NCBI RefSeq assembly: GCF_025195085.2
Contig: NZ_JANAVY020000014.1
Location: 1-64,000, forward strand
Length of the DNA: 64,000 bases
Reading direction: 5' to 3'
Origin: Vibrio intestinalis
Lineage (GTDB): Bacteria > Pseudomonadota > Gammaproteobacteria > Enterobacterales > Vibrionaceae
The position numbers and the translations under genes were made by a program. The notes under the pieces are model-generated. The model did no database searches. It was not told where the DNA came from and worked only from the letters and a program-made list of their open reading frames with translations. Below are positions 11,413-20,914 of the stretch, one piece after another. Numbering within the stretch: the first letter of the stretch is position 1; the number at the start of each line of letters is the position of its first letter.

Positions 11413-12354
11413 CTATCTTAGCGCAAGAGTTTTCTCTTGAATCATATTACGTAACCAAGACAGAGCAGGGTCGTTTTCTCGTTCGCGATGCCAAAATAGT
11501 GTGTAGGCCATAGGAGGGAATTCCATCGGCAATGGCATGACCGTGAGGTTGAGTTGTTGGGCGGCCAAGTTAACGAAGTGGCTCGGTGCGGTAAAGATAA
11601 AATCGGTATAGCTACTCAAGCTTGCTGCACTATTAAAGTCCGGCACTGTAATCGCAATATCGCGCTCTTTACCAATATCGGCCAGGCGGTAATCAAGCAA
11701 CCAGCGGTCATTGCCATCGCAGCGAACTTGGACGTGACGTTGACGTAGATAGTTTTCTAACGTCCAAGGTTGAGTGAGAGCTGGGTGGTCATTACGCATT
11801 AGGCACATTTGATTGTCGCGATAGACTTCCTGCCAACAAATATCATTGGGCGGCAGCATAGTGAGCTTAGCGTCATTGATGTCGATATCTTTACCTGTGA
11901 TACCAATATCTAGTTCACCGCGTTGCAATTGCGTAAAGGTTTGATCGCTCCATGGGTGGGTGCTGATTGTCACATTCGGTGCTTGTTGGAAAATATGAGG
12001 CAAGAAATGCGGCAGAATCAACGGGTAGACGCTTTCTACCGCAGCAATTTGAAACCGTTGGGTGCTTGTTGCTGGCGCAAACTCTTCTGGGAGTGTGAGT
12101 TGTTCTAGTTGATTAAGTAGCACGTCAAGTTTGGGTTTCAAAAACAAGGTTTTTGGTGTTGGCGTTAAGCCGTGCGATTGACGTACAAAAAGCGGGTCAT
12201 CGAATTGAGTGCGGAGTTTTGCTAAGTTCTTACTGACTGCGGATTGTGACAGACAGAGTCGGCTAGCTGTGCGGGTGACATTAAGTTCTTCGCTTAATAC
12301 CTGCAAACAAACCAGTAAATTTAGGTCGATACGAGCTAATTTTTCCACGTTCAT
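11413..12354 (-). CDS. LysR-family transcriptional regulator
   Basis: A 313-aa DNA-binding protein. The N-terminal winged helix (about residues 5-65) reads RIDLNLLVCLQVLSEELNVT then SQSAVSKNLAKLR, which places it with the LeuO/NodD-like branch of LysR proteins. The rest is the two-lobed effector domain. It is divergent from the MFS efflux gene at 12457 with a 102-bp shared gap, so that transporter is a likely target. The sequence does not fit PunR, whose N-terminus and pairing with a similar transporter in E. coli are different. Effector unknown. Confidence 0.88.
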   Translation of the reverse strand: MNVEKLARIDLNLLVCLQVLSEELNVTRTASRLCLSQSAVSKNLAKLRTQFDDPLFVRQSHGLTPTPKTLFLKPKLDVLLNQLEQLTLPEEFAPATSTQRFQIAAVESVYPLILPHFLPHIFQQAPNVTISTHPWSDQTFTQLQRGELDIGITGKDIDINDAKLTMLPPNDICWQEVYRDNQMCLMRNDHPALTQPWTLENYLRQRHVQVRCDGNDRWLLDYRLADIGKERDIAITVPDFNSAASLSSYTDFIFTAPSHFVNLAAQQLNLTVMPLPMEFPPMAYTLFWHRERENDPALSWLRNMIQEKTLALR

Positions 12355-12456
12355 ATGATTTTACTTCTTGGAATATCAGGGATGATTTTTTGTCATTGGA
12401 TGTCATATCTAGGTTAACTTACACTGTGCCAAATTTCACTCATTTATGGTTATCTT

Positions 12457-13656
12457 GTGCACAACTCAAACTTTGCGTCACCGGCGAAAACTCAGATGGT
12501 TTTACTGACGTTGCTGGTGTTATTCAGCCCACTTGCTATTGATATCTACCTTCCAGCACTACCGCAGATCTCGGCAGCGTTTCACGTGGAACACGCATTG
12601 GCACAAGACACAATCACTTGGTTTTTGTTTGCTATGGGCGTTGGCCAGCTATTTGCGGGGCCTTTGGCAGACAAACTAGGACGTCGAACTGTTGCATTGG
12701 GCGGTATCACCATCTATGGATTGAGTGCCTTATTGGCGTGGGGCGCACAAAATATAGAATGGATGTTGATAGCGCGTTTGCTACAAGGCTTAGGTGCGTG
12801 TGCGACATCGGTAGCAGCCTTTGCAACAGTTCGCGATATCTTTGGCCCAGAAAAAAGCGGCAAGATGATCAGTTACCTCAATGGTGCGATTTGTTTTATT
12901 CCTGCTTTAGCGCCGATTCTTGGTAGTTGGTTAACGCAACAATTTGGCTGGCGTAGCAACTTTAGCTTTATGGCTATCTTTGCAGTAACGGTGTTGGTGA
13001 TGATGATCATCCGCATGAAAGAGACTAATCCTGCGCCAAGCACCGAACCTGTGTTTCGACTACAGCGTTACTTAGATATTCTAAAAACGCCATCATTCTT
13101 ATTTCACGCGACATTGTGTATGTTGGCGATGGCCGTCATCCTCGCTTACGTGACTTCCGCTCCTGTTGTTCTAATGGAAGGGCTAGGCTTGTCGATGAAT
13201 GAGTTTACCTTTTGGTTTGGTGTTAATGCAGCGATCAATATTGTCGCTTGTATGACCGCGCCAAAATGTATGGATAAGTTAGGTACGCACAAAACACTCA
13301 CTATCGGGATCGTTACGCTGCTTGTCGCGGGTGCAATGATGCTGATGCTAGCGGATATCGACACTGCATTGGCCTTTATGGCGCCAATATTTCTTTCTTC
13401 AGTTGGGTTTGCATGGATATTAGGTGCTGCTGCAGGCAAGGCACTGGCTCCTTTTGGTGATAAAGCGGGTACTGCTGCGGCACTACTAGGCTTATTCCAG
13501 ATGAGTGGCTCAGGATTGGTTATTGCGTTGGTACAACGCTCGGGCCTAGAGCCCCAAGTCATGATAGCGATTCAAATGCTGATCGTGCTACCGGGGTTAT
13601 TGGTACTGTACAGTAAGTCAGGTAAGCAATGGCACGCTCCATTGGCGCAATCCTAA
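12457..13656 (+). CDS. Bcr/CflA-family MFS drug efflux transporter
   Basis: A 399-aa, 12-helix inner-membrane proton antiporter of the DHA1 group. Family signatures: LFSPLAIDIYLPALPQI in helix 1 and GPLADKLGRRTVALGG between helices 2 and 3 (motif A). Typical relatives export bicyclomycin, chloramphenicol or nucleosides; the substrate here is not predictable. A GTG start at 12457 is used because the preceding residues are needed for a full helix 1; an ATG at 12493 would leave it short. There is no strong Shine-Dalgarno. A parS-like site falls inside the gene at 12578. Confidence 0.88.
   Translation: MHNSNFASPAKTQMVLLTLLVLFSPLAIDIYLPALPQISAAFHVEHALAQDTITWFLFAMGVGQLFAGPLADKLGRRTVALGGITIYGLSALLAWGAQNIEWMLIARLLQGLGACATSVAAFATVRDIFGPEKSGKMISYLNGAICFIPALAPILGSWLTQQFGWRSNFSFMAIFAVTVLVMMIIRMKETNPAPSTEPVFRLQRYLDILKTPSFLFHATLCMLAMAVILAYVTSAPVVLMEGLGLSMNEFTFWFGVNAAINIVACMTAPKCMDKLGTHKTLTIGIVTLLVAGAMMLMLADIDTALAFMAPIFLSSVGFAWILGAAAGKALAPFGDKAGTAAALLGLFQMSGSGLVIALVQRSGLEPQVMIAIQMLIVLPGLLVLYSKSGKQWHAPLAQS
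12578..12593. other. parS-like site inside the MFS gene
   Basis: CGTTTCACGTGGAACA matches the parS consensus in 14 of 16 positions, and one of the two differences is at the degenerate N of the half-site. It is the third member of the parS cluster. Confidence 0.6.
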
Positions 13657-13724
13657 CTAGGCTTGAATAGAAAAACGTTGTATATTTGTCCGCTCAGTTA
13701 TAACAAGTTGGAAAACAAATAAAC

Positions 13725-14006
13725 ATGTCATTGACGACATACGAAATGGCTCGTTTGATGGAGCAGCTAGAAAACGCCCCTGAAAAAGTAATGTTTGGTA
13801 AATTGCTAAACGAACTGGGCGATCAAAGTGGTGAACGTATTCAAAGCGCTGCCAAACAAATTCCACTCGAAAAGCTACGCGACATTGTTTATCAATTCCA
13901 GCAAGTGATTGAAGCTCGTAAGGATGAGCAAGTCGATATTCTTGCTAAACAGATTTCGGAACAAGGCATCTCGGCTGAAGAGCTAAAAGCGTTTTTGGCA
14001 CGTTAG
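13725..14006 (+). CDS. Small conserved-looking protein, function unknown
   Basis: A 93-aa, charged, almost wholly helical protein that I do not recognise. The middle (residues 20-65) has heptad-like spacing (LLNELGDQ, LEKLRDIVYQFQQVIEARKD) and the C-terminus reads QGISAEELKAFLAR. No cysteine, signal or membrane segment is seen. The start ATG at 13725 has only a weak site (GGAAAAC) upstream. It has its own terminator and so is probably a single-gene unit. A small oligomerising or DNA-binding adaptor is possible but unsupported. Confidence 0.8.
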   Translation: MSLTTYEMARLMEQLENAPEKVMFGKLLNELGDQSGERIQSAAKQIPLEKLRDIVYQFQQVIEARKDEQVDILAKQISEQGISAEELKAFLAR

Positions 14007-14027
14007 ATAGCTAACATGAATTATTGA

Positions 14028-14057
14028 AAAGCTCGCTAATTACAGCGAGCTTTTTTT
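14028..14057. terminator. Bidirectional terminator between 13725 gene and asnC
   Basis: AAAGCTCGCT and AGCGAGCTTT around AATTAC, followed by seven T. On the other strand it lies at the end of asnC, whose stop is at 14056. Confidence 0.85.
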
Positions 14058-14520
14058 ATGGATTCACATTGCGGTTGATAGGATTTTGCAGTGAGATGAG
14101 GGTTTCAGTTGATTGCACCTCATCAATCGCTTGCAGCTTATCAATCAGCACATATTGCAGCTCTTCAATGGAGCGGCACATCAATTTAACGAAGATATTG
14201 TATGCCCCCGTGGTGTAGTAAGCTTCGACCACTTCCTCTAGTGCATTAAGCTTTTCCAGTGCTGAGTGATAATCGCGCGCGGCATTTAAATTAATGCCGA
14301 TAAAACAGCACACGTCGTAACCGAGTTTTTTGGTATCGACGATGACTTCTGTCCCTTGAATCACTTCAGCAGCTTTCATTTTTTCGATCCGAACATGGAT
14401 AGTGGCTGGGCTCACATCGAACTGCTTAGCCATTTCAGCGTAAGGTTTGCGAGCGTCCGCCATTAAGGTTTTGAGAATCGCTTTGTCGAGGTCATCAAGT
14501 TTATTTACGTGAGCTTGCAT
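14056..14520 (-). CDS. asnC: Transcriptional regulator AsnC
   Basis: An Lrp/AsnC-family regulator that in E. coli activates asnA (asparagine synthetase A) when asparagine is scarce. 154 aa: helix-turn-helix at about residues 22-45 (AEMAKQFDVSPATIHVRIEKM) then the RAM domain. The segments YDVCCFIGINL, AYYTTGAYNIFVKLMCRS and DEVQSTETLISLQNPI are nearly identical to E. coli AsnC, which sets it apart from Lrp. asnA is not next to it here: the divergent neighbour is a c-di-GMP enzyme. Confidence 0.95.
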   Translation of the reverse strand: MQAHVNKLDDLDKAILKTLMADARKPYAEMAKQFDVSPATIHVRIEKMKAAEVIQGTEVIVDTKKLGYDVCCFIGINLNAARDYHSALEKLNALEEVVEAYYTTGAYNIFVKLMCRSIEELQYVLIDKLQAIDEVQSTETLISLQNPINRNVNP

Positions 14521-14623
14521 GGATGTTCCTTTGAGGTAATAGGCGCAAGGTGGAAAGAGTACAATTTAACATCAATAATGGTACTATTAATTTAACTTTT
14601 TCACTCATTTGAGAGCTTATCGC

Positions 14624-17600
14624 GTGCGTTTTTATCTGATTCTAATCGTTTCACTTTTTAGCACCTTGAGTGCGGCACAAGATAAAGACGTATTGATCGT
14701 TCACTCATACCATCAAGGCTTCTTTTGGACTGATTCCTTTCAGCAGGGACTAGAGGATGTCTTAAGTCACACGCGTGTGAATACTCGTGTGGTCTACCTT
14801 GATACCAAAAGGCTGCAAAGTGAAGAGTATTTAGAGCAACTTTATTTGCTCTACAAGACTAAGTTTTCCCAAGAGTCATTTAAAGCGATTGTCGTGAGTG
14901 ATAACAATGCACTTACTTTAATGAAGCGACTCGCTCCTGAATTGGGGGATACACCAATCATCTTTGGTGGTATCAATAACTACAGCCCAGAAATGCATCT
15001 TGGTCTGCGAGCAACGGGCATTACTGAGGATATTGATATTCTCAGTAACATCAGTCTTATTGAGCGCATTCAACCTAATGTAGAGAATATTTACGTTATA
15101 AGTGATCACTCTATTACCGGTGAAGCGGTTCGTGCTCAAGTTAGTGGTTTCTTAAATCAATACCCAGACTACAAGAATATCGTTCAGCAAGTTGTACCGG
15201 AAACTTATCCTCAATTGCTTGAGTTTGTCTCTGAACTCGATACCACGTCGAGCGTGCTCTTTTGGGTTTATTACCGTGATGAAAGAGGCTGGATTAGCGG
15301 CTTAGAAGATTGGAAAGCACTAAACGAAACGTCAGGTGCCCCTATCTTCATGGTGCACGATTTAGGCATGGGTTATGGCGCCGTAGGTGGTGTGATTCAA
15401 AGTGGTCGAATTCAAGGGCAACAAACGGCGGGTCATTTACTTAAGGTACTTAATCAGCCCAATGGCCGCCTGCCTCAAATACAAATTGGCTCTCCTGAAA
15501 TTAAGCTCGATTACCAAGCCGTCACTCGCTGGGGGTTGGGTGCTGATGCAGAGTCACCATCAGTATTTTTTAATAAGCCGCAAAGTTTCACCGAGCGTTA
15601 CAGTAAAGAGCTGCGCATCGTTGTTAGTGTCATCGCGTTACTCTCAATCATTATCATGTTTTTGGTTTACTACCTCAGCCGTTTGAAAAAGAGTGAACAG
15701 CTTGCTCGAGATAATCAGACACTGATTGAAATGGTGTTTGACCAAAGCTATCACTATATCGGTATTTTGGATTTGCATGGCCGTTTGGTGTCAAGTAACA
15801 GTAAGCTGCAAGCGCTGATGTACCACAAAGAAATGATGATGGAGAAACCAATTTGGCAACATCGTCACTGGGAATCGAGCGCAGCAGAAAGATTTAAGAG
15901 TTACTTTGCTAACGGCAGTTGTGATGGTGCTTGCCAGTTTGAAGCAGAGATCTGGGATCCAGACCAAGGCGCGAAGGTGCTTGAGTTATCGCTAAAACAT
16001 CTCCCAGAGCACGAGAACAAAGAGTTACAGATACTGCTTGAAGCGCGTGATATTACCTCACGCAAATTGACCGAAGAGCGACTATTCCAGCGTGAAGCCA
16101 ACTTAAGCCATTACTATGATCAGCAGCCGGTGATGATGATAACGTTGGATGAGCAGAACCGTATTCAGCAGGTAAACCAATTTGCAGAGCAATTGTTGGG
16201 CTATAAAGCCGAGCAGATCTTGGGTCATCGATTAAGAGAGTTCTACTGTGATAGAGATGCGGTGATTCCGCGTCAAGTTCTGTTGCAACCAAAACAAGCA
16301 ATGAAAGGCGTTTGGCGTCGAGAAATCGACTACCGCCATGCTGATGGAAAAACGCTCAGTATCCGAGAGAATATAAGGCCATTAGTACAAAGTGGGCACT
16401 TACTTATTGTTGGTGAAGATGTGACCGAAATGCGTCACTTAGCCAATCAATTAGCGTATCAAGCGCAGCATGATTTATTGACTGACACCTTTAACCGCAA
16501 CCATTTCGAATTGGAATTAGAAAAGGCGTTACGCGAAGTCGAGAGTTACACCCGAACTCATGCGATGTTGTACCTCGATATGGATCAGCTCAAAGTGCTT
16601 AACGATACAGCAGGCCATGAAGCAGGCGACGCCGCGATTCAATTCTGCGCCAGTATGCTGGAAGAGGTTTTGCCGTATAACGCCATCTTGGCGCGTATGG
16701 GCGGTGATGAATTTGCGGTGCTGTTGAAAGACTGCACCGAGCGAGATGCGAAAAACGTCGCGAATGCGATTATCTCTACCTTAAGTGAGCAGCCGTTTGT
16801 TTGGTATGACATCAAACTAAACCTCACTTGCTCTATCGGTATTCGCTTGATTGACCATACAGCGACATCTCCGCAAATGGTTCACGCTCAAGCAGACACC
16901 GCTTGTCACGCAGCCAAAGAAGAAGGCCGTAATCGCTTTAACCTATATGCGATTGATGACAAAGACTTGCAGCGCCGTGAGCTAGAGATGGAGTGCGTGA
17001 ACTTAGTACACAATGCACTGGCTCATGATCGTATCGAGTTATTTGCTCAGCGTATTCTTGGCTTAAGCCAAGAGGACGATCGGATGCACTTTGAGATACT
17101 TATCCGCATCCGCAATCGAGATGGTGAGTACATTTCACCGGGTATCTTTATGCCAGCTTCCGAGCGCTACAATATTGCCCACTTGTTGGATAAGCAGGTT
17201 GTCTCTCAAACCTTGCAGTGGTTAGCTTCGCAGCCTGATGTGATTGAAAACCTATCCATGTGTTCAATCAACCTGTCCGGTCACTCGATGGGTAACAAAG
17301 AGTTTGTTGATTTCTTAATTCAGGAATTGCAAACCAGTAGCGTACCTTGTAACAAGATTTGCTTAGAAATCACTGAAACCGCAGCAATGAGTAATATGAA
17401 TCAAGCCATTGAGCTGTTTACTCAACTGAAACAGCTTGGTTGTTTGATTGCGCTGGATGACTTTGGTTCAGGGCTATCATCATTTGGTTACCTGAAAAAG
17501 CTACCAGTCGATATTGTTAAGATTGATGGCCTGTTTGTGCGGGATATGGACGTGAATGAAATGGACCATCTGATGGTTCGCTCAATCAATGATTTAGCCC

Positions 17601-17776
17601 GTCAGATGGGTAAGAAAACCGTGGCAGAGTTTGTTGAAAATACCCAAATTATTGATTTGCTGTTTGAGCTGGGCGTTGATTACGCCCAAGGCTATGTGAT
17701 TGGTAAGCCTAAGCCGTTACCTGAATTGGTCGAAGAGTTACTCGAAGAGCAATCTAGCCATAGTACCGTGAACTAA
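14624..17776 (+). CDS. Membrane sensor with periplasmic binding domain, PAS, GGDEF and EAL domains
   Basis: A ~1050-aa protein that should make and/or degrade cyclic di-GMP. Order: signal peptide ([15 protein letters not shown]), a periplasmic ABC-type solute-binding domain (residues ~25-320), one membrane segment near 333-355, two PAS-like regions (~365-600), GGDEF (~620-780, intact [11 protein letters not shown]) and EAL (~795-1040). The EAL motif is changed to EIL, but the other metal and catalytic residues are kept (INLSG, EITET, DDFGSG, VKIDG, AEFVE, YAQGY), so phosphodiesterase activity is plausible. GTG at 14624 is chosen over TTG at 14609: GAGAG lies 8 nt before it and it begins the signal peptide. 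No adjacent transporter gives a clue to the ligand. Confidence 0.92.
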   Translation: MRFYLILIVSLFSTLSAAQDKDVLIVHSYHQGFFWTDSFQQGLEDVLSHTRVNTRVVYLDTKRLQSEEYLEQLYLLYKTKFSQESFKAIVVSDNNALTLMKRLAPELGDTPIIFGGINNYSPEMHLGLRATGITEDIDILSNISLIERIQPNVENIYVISDHSITGEAVRAQVSGFLNQYPDYKNIVQQVVPETYPQLLEFVSELDTTSSVLFWVYYRDERGWISGLEDWKALNETSGAPIFMVHDLGMGYGAVGGVIQSGRIQGQQTAGHLLKVLNQPNGRLPQIQIGSPEIKLDYQAVTRWGLGADAESPSVFFNKPQSFTERYSKELRIVVSVIALLSIIIMFLVYYLSRLKKSEQLARDNQTLIEMVFDQSYHYIGILDLHGRLVSSNSKLQALMYHKEMMMEKPIWQHRHWESSAAERFKSYFANGSCDGACQFEAEIWDPDQGAKVLELSLKHLPEHENKELQILLEARDITSRKLTEERLFQREANLSHYYDQQPVMMITLDEQNRIQQVNQFAEQLLGYKAEQILGHRLREFYCDRDAVIPRQVLLQPKQAMKGVWRREIDYRHADGKTLSIRENIRPLVQSGHLLIVGEDVTEMRHLANQLAYQAQHDLLTDTFNRNHFELELEKALREVESYTRTHAMLYLDMDQLKVLNDTAGHEAGDAAIQFCASMLEEVLPYNAILARMGGDEFAVLLKDCTERDAKNVANAIISTLSEQPFVWYDIKLNLTCSIGIRLIDHTATSPQMVHAQADTACHAAKEEGRNRFNLYAIDDKDLQRRELEMECVNLVHNALAHDRIELFAQRILGLSQEDDRMHFEILIRIRNRDGEYISPGIFMPASERYNIAHLLDKQVVSQTLQWLASQPDVIENLSMCSINLSGHSMGNKEFVDFLIQELQTSSVPCNKICLEITETAAMSNMNQAIELFTQLKQLGCLIALDDFGSGLSSFGYLKKLPVDIVKIDGLFVRDMDVNEMDHLMVRSINDLARQMGKKTVAEFVENTQIIDLLFELGVDYAQGYVIGKPKPLPELVEELLEEQSSHSTVN

Positions 17777-17823
17777 ATTTCGCTACACTTCTGCGACTTT
17801 TTTGCACCTTTCTGGAGCCCTCC

Positions 17824-18603
17824 GTGCAGTTACAATTGATTTGTGAAGACCAAACGCAATCAGATCACCTAGCCATGCTTTCACAGCGCTGGGGGCTGAA
17901 TCATGATGCAAACAGCGAGTTTGCCTTGGTTCTTACAGAGCAACGTTTAGAGCTACGCAAGCTTGATGAACCTAAACTGGGTGCTATCTATGTCGATCTC
18001 GTGGGTGGTGCTGTTGGCCATCGTCGTAAATTCGGTGGTGGTAAAGGTCAAGCAATCGCCAAAGCGGCGGGTTTAAACAAAGGCGCAATACCAACGGTGT
18101 TAGATGGCACTGCTGGATTAGGGCGTGATGCGTTTGTATTGGCATCTCTTGGTTGCAAAGTGCAAATGGTAGAGCGTAACCCTGTGGTTGCTGCATTGCT
18201 TGATGACGGCTTAGATCGTGCTAAACAAGACCCGGATATTGGAACATGGGTAGGAGAGCGTATGTCATTAATTCATGCCTCTAGCCATAATGCGCTCCAA
18301 CAACTCGCGCAAGACCCTGACTTTGTTGCTCCTGATGTGGTCTATCTCGACCCTATGTACCCGCATCCAGAAAACAAAAAGAAATCCGCATTGGTTAAAA
18401 AAGAGATGCGTGTTTTTCAATCATTAGTGGGTGCTGACCTTGATGCTGATGGGTTATTAGAACCCGCTTTAGCCCTTGCCACTAAACGTGTGGTTGTTAA
18501 AAGGCCAGACTACGCAGAATGGCTGAATCAACAAAAACCAGCCATGGCGATTGAAACCAAAAAAAATCGTTTCGATGTGTATGTAAAGGCATCAATGACT
18601 TAG
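17824..18603 (+). CDS. rsmJ: 16S rRNA (guanine-1516-N2)-methyltransferase RsmJ
   Basis: Methylates G1516 of 16S rRNA with SAM. 259 aa, near the size of E. coli RsmJ (YhiQ). SAM motif I is [18 protein letters not shown] near residue 98, motif IV is [17 protein letters not shown] near 178, and the segment [20 protein letters not shown] is characteristic of the family. GTG start at 17824 behind CTGGAGCCC. A second gene of this stress-linked neighbourhood, uspA/uspB, is close by, as in E. coli yhiN-uspB-uspA-rsmJ. Confidence 0.95.
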   Translation: MQLQLICEDQTQSDHLAMLSQRWGLNHDANSEFALVLTEQRLELRKLDEPKLGAIYVDLVGGAVGHRRKFGGGKGQAIAKAAGLNKGAIPTVLDGTAGLGRDAFVLASLGCKVQMVERNPVVAALLDDGLDRAKQDPDIGTWVGERMSLIHASSHNALQQLAQDPDFVAPDVVYLDPMYPHPENKKKSALVKKEMRVFQSLVGADLDADGLLEPALALATKRVVVKRPDYAEWLNQQKPAMAIETKKNRFDVYVKASMT

Positions 18604-18699
18604 CCATTCTGAGAGCGAATTACCCTCATTTACTGCTTGCCAATTGATACTTCTAACGGTATTACTAAGAATTATTCGTATTCTTAGCTGAGGTGTAGT

Positions 18700-19173
18700 G
18701 TGGCTAAACGTCTGTGTAAATTAAATCGTCGAGACATTGCTGATCAGCTAGGTGACATTCATCGTTTGGTGAGCGCGCCAAAATTCTTGTGCCGTTCTTG
18801 TGCGCGCTCTTCTGCTGACAAAGACACGTTGTGTAAGCCTGCCGCGATTCCACCTCAGAGTTGTCAAAGTAAACCTATCGCGGAACAAGCGCAGTGTGGG
18901 TTACTGGCTGAAGCCTTACCAGGCAAGGCCTCATTAAGTACCTTAACTGAACCCGTGACAGAGATAGAAAGTGTTTCAAAAGCCGAAGTTAAGCGCGTGA
19001 AGAAGCAAGCCAAGCAGCAGAAGAAACAGTATAAGAAATTGAAGAAAGTACTGAAGAAGCAACAAAAGCTGCTTAAGAAACACCGCAAGCTAGAAAGTAA
19101 GTTCGCTGCAATCAATCAAAGGTTAGAACCGTTTGAGCGCCCGGCAAATCAAGGCGCTGACGCAGTTCATTAA
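18700..19173 (+). CDS. Cysteine-rich/lysine-rich small protein, function unknown
   Basis: A 157-aa protein of two unlike halves. Residues 1-65 hold six cysteines, including CRSC and a CxxC-like spacing (LCKLNRRD, FLCRSCARSSADKDTLCKP) that may bind a metal. Residues 95-145 are a lysine/glutamine coiled coil (KRVKKQAKQQKKQYKKLKKV). GTG start at 18700 behind GAGGTGTA. The tail is strongly basic and could bind nucleic acid. I recall similar unnamed proteins in other vibrios and Shewanella but no function. Confidence 0.85.
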   Translation: MAKRLCKLNRRDIADQLGDIHRLVSAPKFLCRSCARSSADKDTLCKPAAIPPQSCQSKPIAEQAQCGLLAEALPGKASLSTLTEPVTEIESVSKAEVKRVKKQAKQQKKQYKKLKKVLKKQQKLLKKHRKLESKFAAINQRLEPFERPANQGADAVH

Positions 19174-19218
19174 TGTTGAGTTTCTAGTCTTGTCTCGTCC
19201 TTAAATATGTTGAATACA

Positions 19219-19250
19219 AGAAGCCCGCTGTTGATAGCGGGCTTTTTAAT
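19219..19250. terminator. Bidirectional terminator between 18700 gene and uspA
   Basis: AAGCCCGCT and AGCGGGCTT enclose GTTGAT and are followed by TTTTAATTT. The convergent uspA gene ends 50 bp further on. Confidence 0.85.
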
Positions 19251-19299
19251 TTCTGCTGCATTAATTAATCAGTGACTAATTAATCATTCGCTGCAATCG

Positions 19300-19725
19300 C
19301 TAATCCTTAATCGGAACCACCAACATATCCACTGGCGAGCAATTGATAAGCTGGCGAGTAGAAGAGAGCAGCTTGCTCCAAAAGTCTTGATGGTGACCGC
19401 ATACCACAAGGTCAACTTGATACTCTGCGATGTTTTCGCAAAGCTCATTGCTTAAATCCCCACTGCCAATCAAGGTGTGCTTAATTGGGTAATTCGCATG
19501 GTCAGCCAACTGCTGTAATTGCTCCTGAGAAGCAACTAAGGCTTGATGCTGCGTTTCCGCGAGGTTTATATCAATTAAGCCGGTATACAGCTCGGCATAA
19601 TTCACATCAATATGAATAAAAGAAACGTCAGCTTCCAGAGGTTTAGCCAGAGCGACGGCTTTTTCTACTAAATATTTACTGTCTTCAGAAAGGTCTATGG
19701 CGACTAAGATATGTTGATAACTCAT
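19300..19725 (-). CDS. uspA: Universal stress protein A
   Basis: A 141-aa cytoplasmic dimer induced in growth arrest and stress. The N-terminus YQHILVAIDLSEDSKYLVEKA and the C-terminal CGHHQDFWSKLLSSTRQLINCSPVDMLVVP are close to E. coli UspA. The GHHQ form of the C-terminal loop lacks the G-2x-G-9x-G(S/T) ATP motif, so, like E. coli UspA, it should not bind ATP. It is divergent from ftnA; uspB follows ftnA. Confidence 0.95.
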   Translation of the reverse strand: MSYQHILVAIDLSEDSKYLVEKAVALAKPLEADVSFIHIDVNYAELYTGLIDINLAETQHQALVASQEQLQQLADHANYPIKHTLIGSGDLSNELCENIAEYQVDLVVCGHHQDFWSKLLSSTRQLINCSPVDMLVVPIKD

Positions 19726-19870
19726 GATGCTATCTCCTGTGATATCCCTAAATTTAGATTAGCACTAGATTATTGATAATTATGCCGAAGTGATCTCATA
19801 TCCACATTCAGCATACAAAGTGTTATGGTGAGGTATAAATAATAGTCAGTCTAAAATTAGGAGCCGCAAA

Positions 19871-20398
19871 ATGCTGTCTCAAGCAATGATCGATCAACTC
19901 AATGAGCAAATTAACCTAGAATTTTTCTCATCCAATCTATACTTACAAATGAGTGCCTGGTGTGAAGACAAAGGATTTGATGGCGCGGCTGAATTTTTAC
20001 GCGCTCACGCCGTAGAAGAAATGGAACATATGCAGCGTTTGTTCACTTATGTGAGTGAAACCGGTGCAATGCCAATTTTAGGCGCGATTGAAGCACCAAA
20101 ACACGAGTTTGAGAGCCTTGGCGAAGTATTTCGGGAAACCTACGAGCACGAGCAGATGATTACTCAGAAAATCAACAAGCTCGCGCATCTAGCGTTTACT
20201 TCTCAAGATTACTCTACATTCAACTTCTTACAGTGGTACGTAGCGGAACAGCACGAGGAAGAGAAGTTATTTAAAGGGATATTAGATAAGTTAGACCTTG
20301 TTGGCGAAGATGGTAAAGCGTTGTTCTTCATCGACAAAGATCTGGCGGCTTTAGCAAAAGAAGGTTCATCTTCTATCATGGATGCCCCAGCTGAATAG
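19871..20398 (+). CDS. ftnA: Non-haem ferritin FtnA
   Basis: A 24-subunit iron-storage cage that oxidises Fe(II) and stores Fe(III). The 175-aa helical bundle has the ferroxidase ligands: E in [17 protein letters not shown] and H in [11 protein letters not shown] in the ETYEHEQ region and Q/E in [13 protein letters not shown]. No haem-binding Met as in bacterioferritin is evident. ATG start at 19871 behind TAGGAGCC. In E. coli ftnA transcription is relieved by Fur; no clear Fur box is seen here. Its place between uspA and uspB is unlike E. coli, where these two are adjacent. Confidence 0.95.
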   Translation: MLSQAMIDQLNEQINLEFFSSNLYLQMSAWCEDKGFDGAAEFLRAHAVEEMEHMQRLFTYVSETGAMPILGAIEAPKHEFESLGEVFRETYEHEQMITQKINKLAHLAFTSQDYSTFNFLQWYVAEQHEEEKLFKGILDKLDLVGEDGKALFFIDKDLAALAKEGSSSIMDAPAE

Positions 20399-20470
20399 TT
20401 TTCAGCGAGAGACACACTTTTAAGTTCGTCTTTTTCTCTTGGGCATCTGGGAAGATGTAGGGAGGAAAAG

Positions 20471-20794
20471 ATGATCAGTGGAGACACCATTCTATTTGCG
20501 CTAATGCTTGTCACTTTGGTTAATATGGCAAGATACTTAACTGCGCTACGTTCGTTAATCTTTATCATGCGGGAGGCTCACCCCTTGCTCTATCAGCAAG
20601 TCGATGGTCGGGGATTTTTTACCACTCATGGCAATATGACTAAACAGGTCAAGCTGTTCTCATACCTGAGGAGTAAAGAGTATCACCATCACCATGATGA
20701 AGTATTTACCGGAAAATGTGACCGAGTGAGGCAGTTGTTTATTCTGTCTACCGCATTGCTTGGTGTCACCTTGTTGGCTGCCTTCATGCTATAA
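20471..20794 (+). CDS. uspB: Universal stress protein B
   Basis: A 107-aa inner-membrane protein with a membrane segment at each end (residues 5-25 and 88-106). It shares with E. coli UspB the N-terminal MIS, the [11 protein letters not shown] segment, [22 protein letters not shown] and the HHDE...[11 protein letters not shown] stretch. Induced by RpoS in stationary phase in E. coli; the exact role is unknown. ATG start behind GGAGGAAAAG. UspB in E. coli is divergent from uspA; here ftnA has come between them. Confidence 0.93.
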   Translation: MISGDTILFALMLVTLVNMARYLTALRSLIFIMREAHPLLYQQVDGRGFFTTHGNMTKQVKLFSYLRSKEYHHHHDEVFTGKCDRVRQLFILSTALLGVTLLAAFML

Positions 20795-20846
20795 ATTGGT
20801 GAATTGGCAAGCAGAGCAATTAAAGCTAAAATAACCACTAAATAGC

Positions 20847-20876
20847 AAGGATGTGCAATTCGCACATCCTTTTTTA
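20847..20876 (+). terminator. Terminator after uspB
   Basis: AGGATGTGC and GCACATCCT form a 9-bp stem with a 5-nt loop followed by a T-run. Confidence 0.88.
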
Positions 20877-20914
20877 TTGCCACCTTAAAAGCAAAGTAGT
20901 TTGAGTGAGTAAGC

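Noticed and set aside
13146..13562. Minus-strand 138-aa reading inside the MFS gene
   Set aside because: Antisense shadow of a well-supported membrane protein; composition is typical of reversed hydrophobic codons.
11413..13656. LysR/MFS pair as PunR/PunC
   Set aside because: The transporter family fits, but the regulator's N-terminus is of the LeuO/NodD type and does not resemble PunR.
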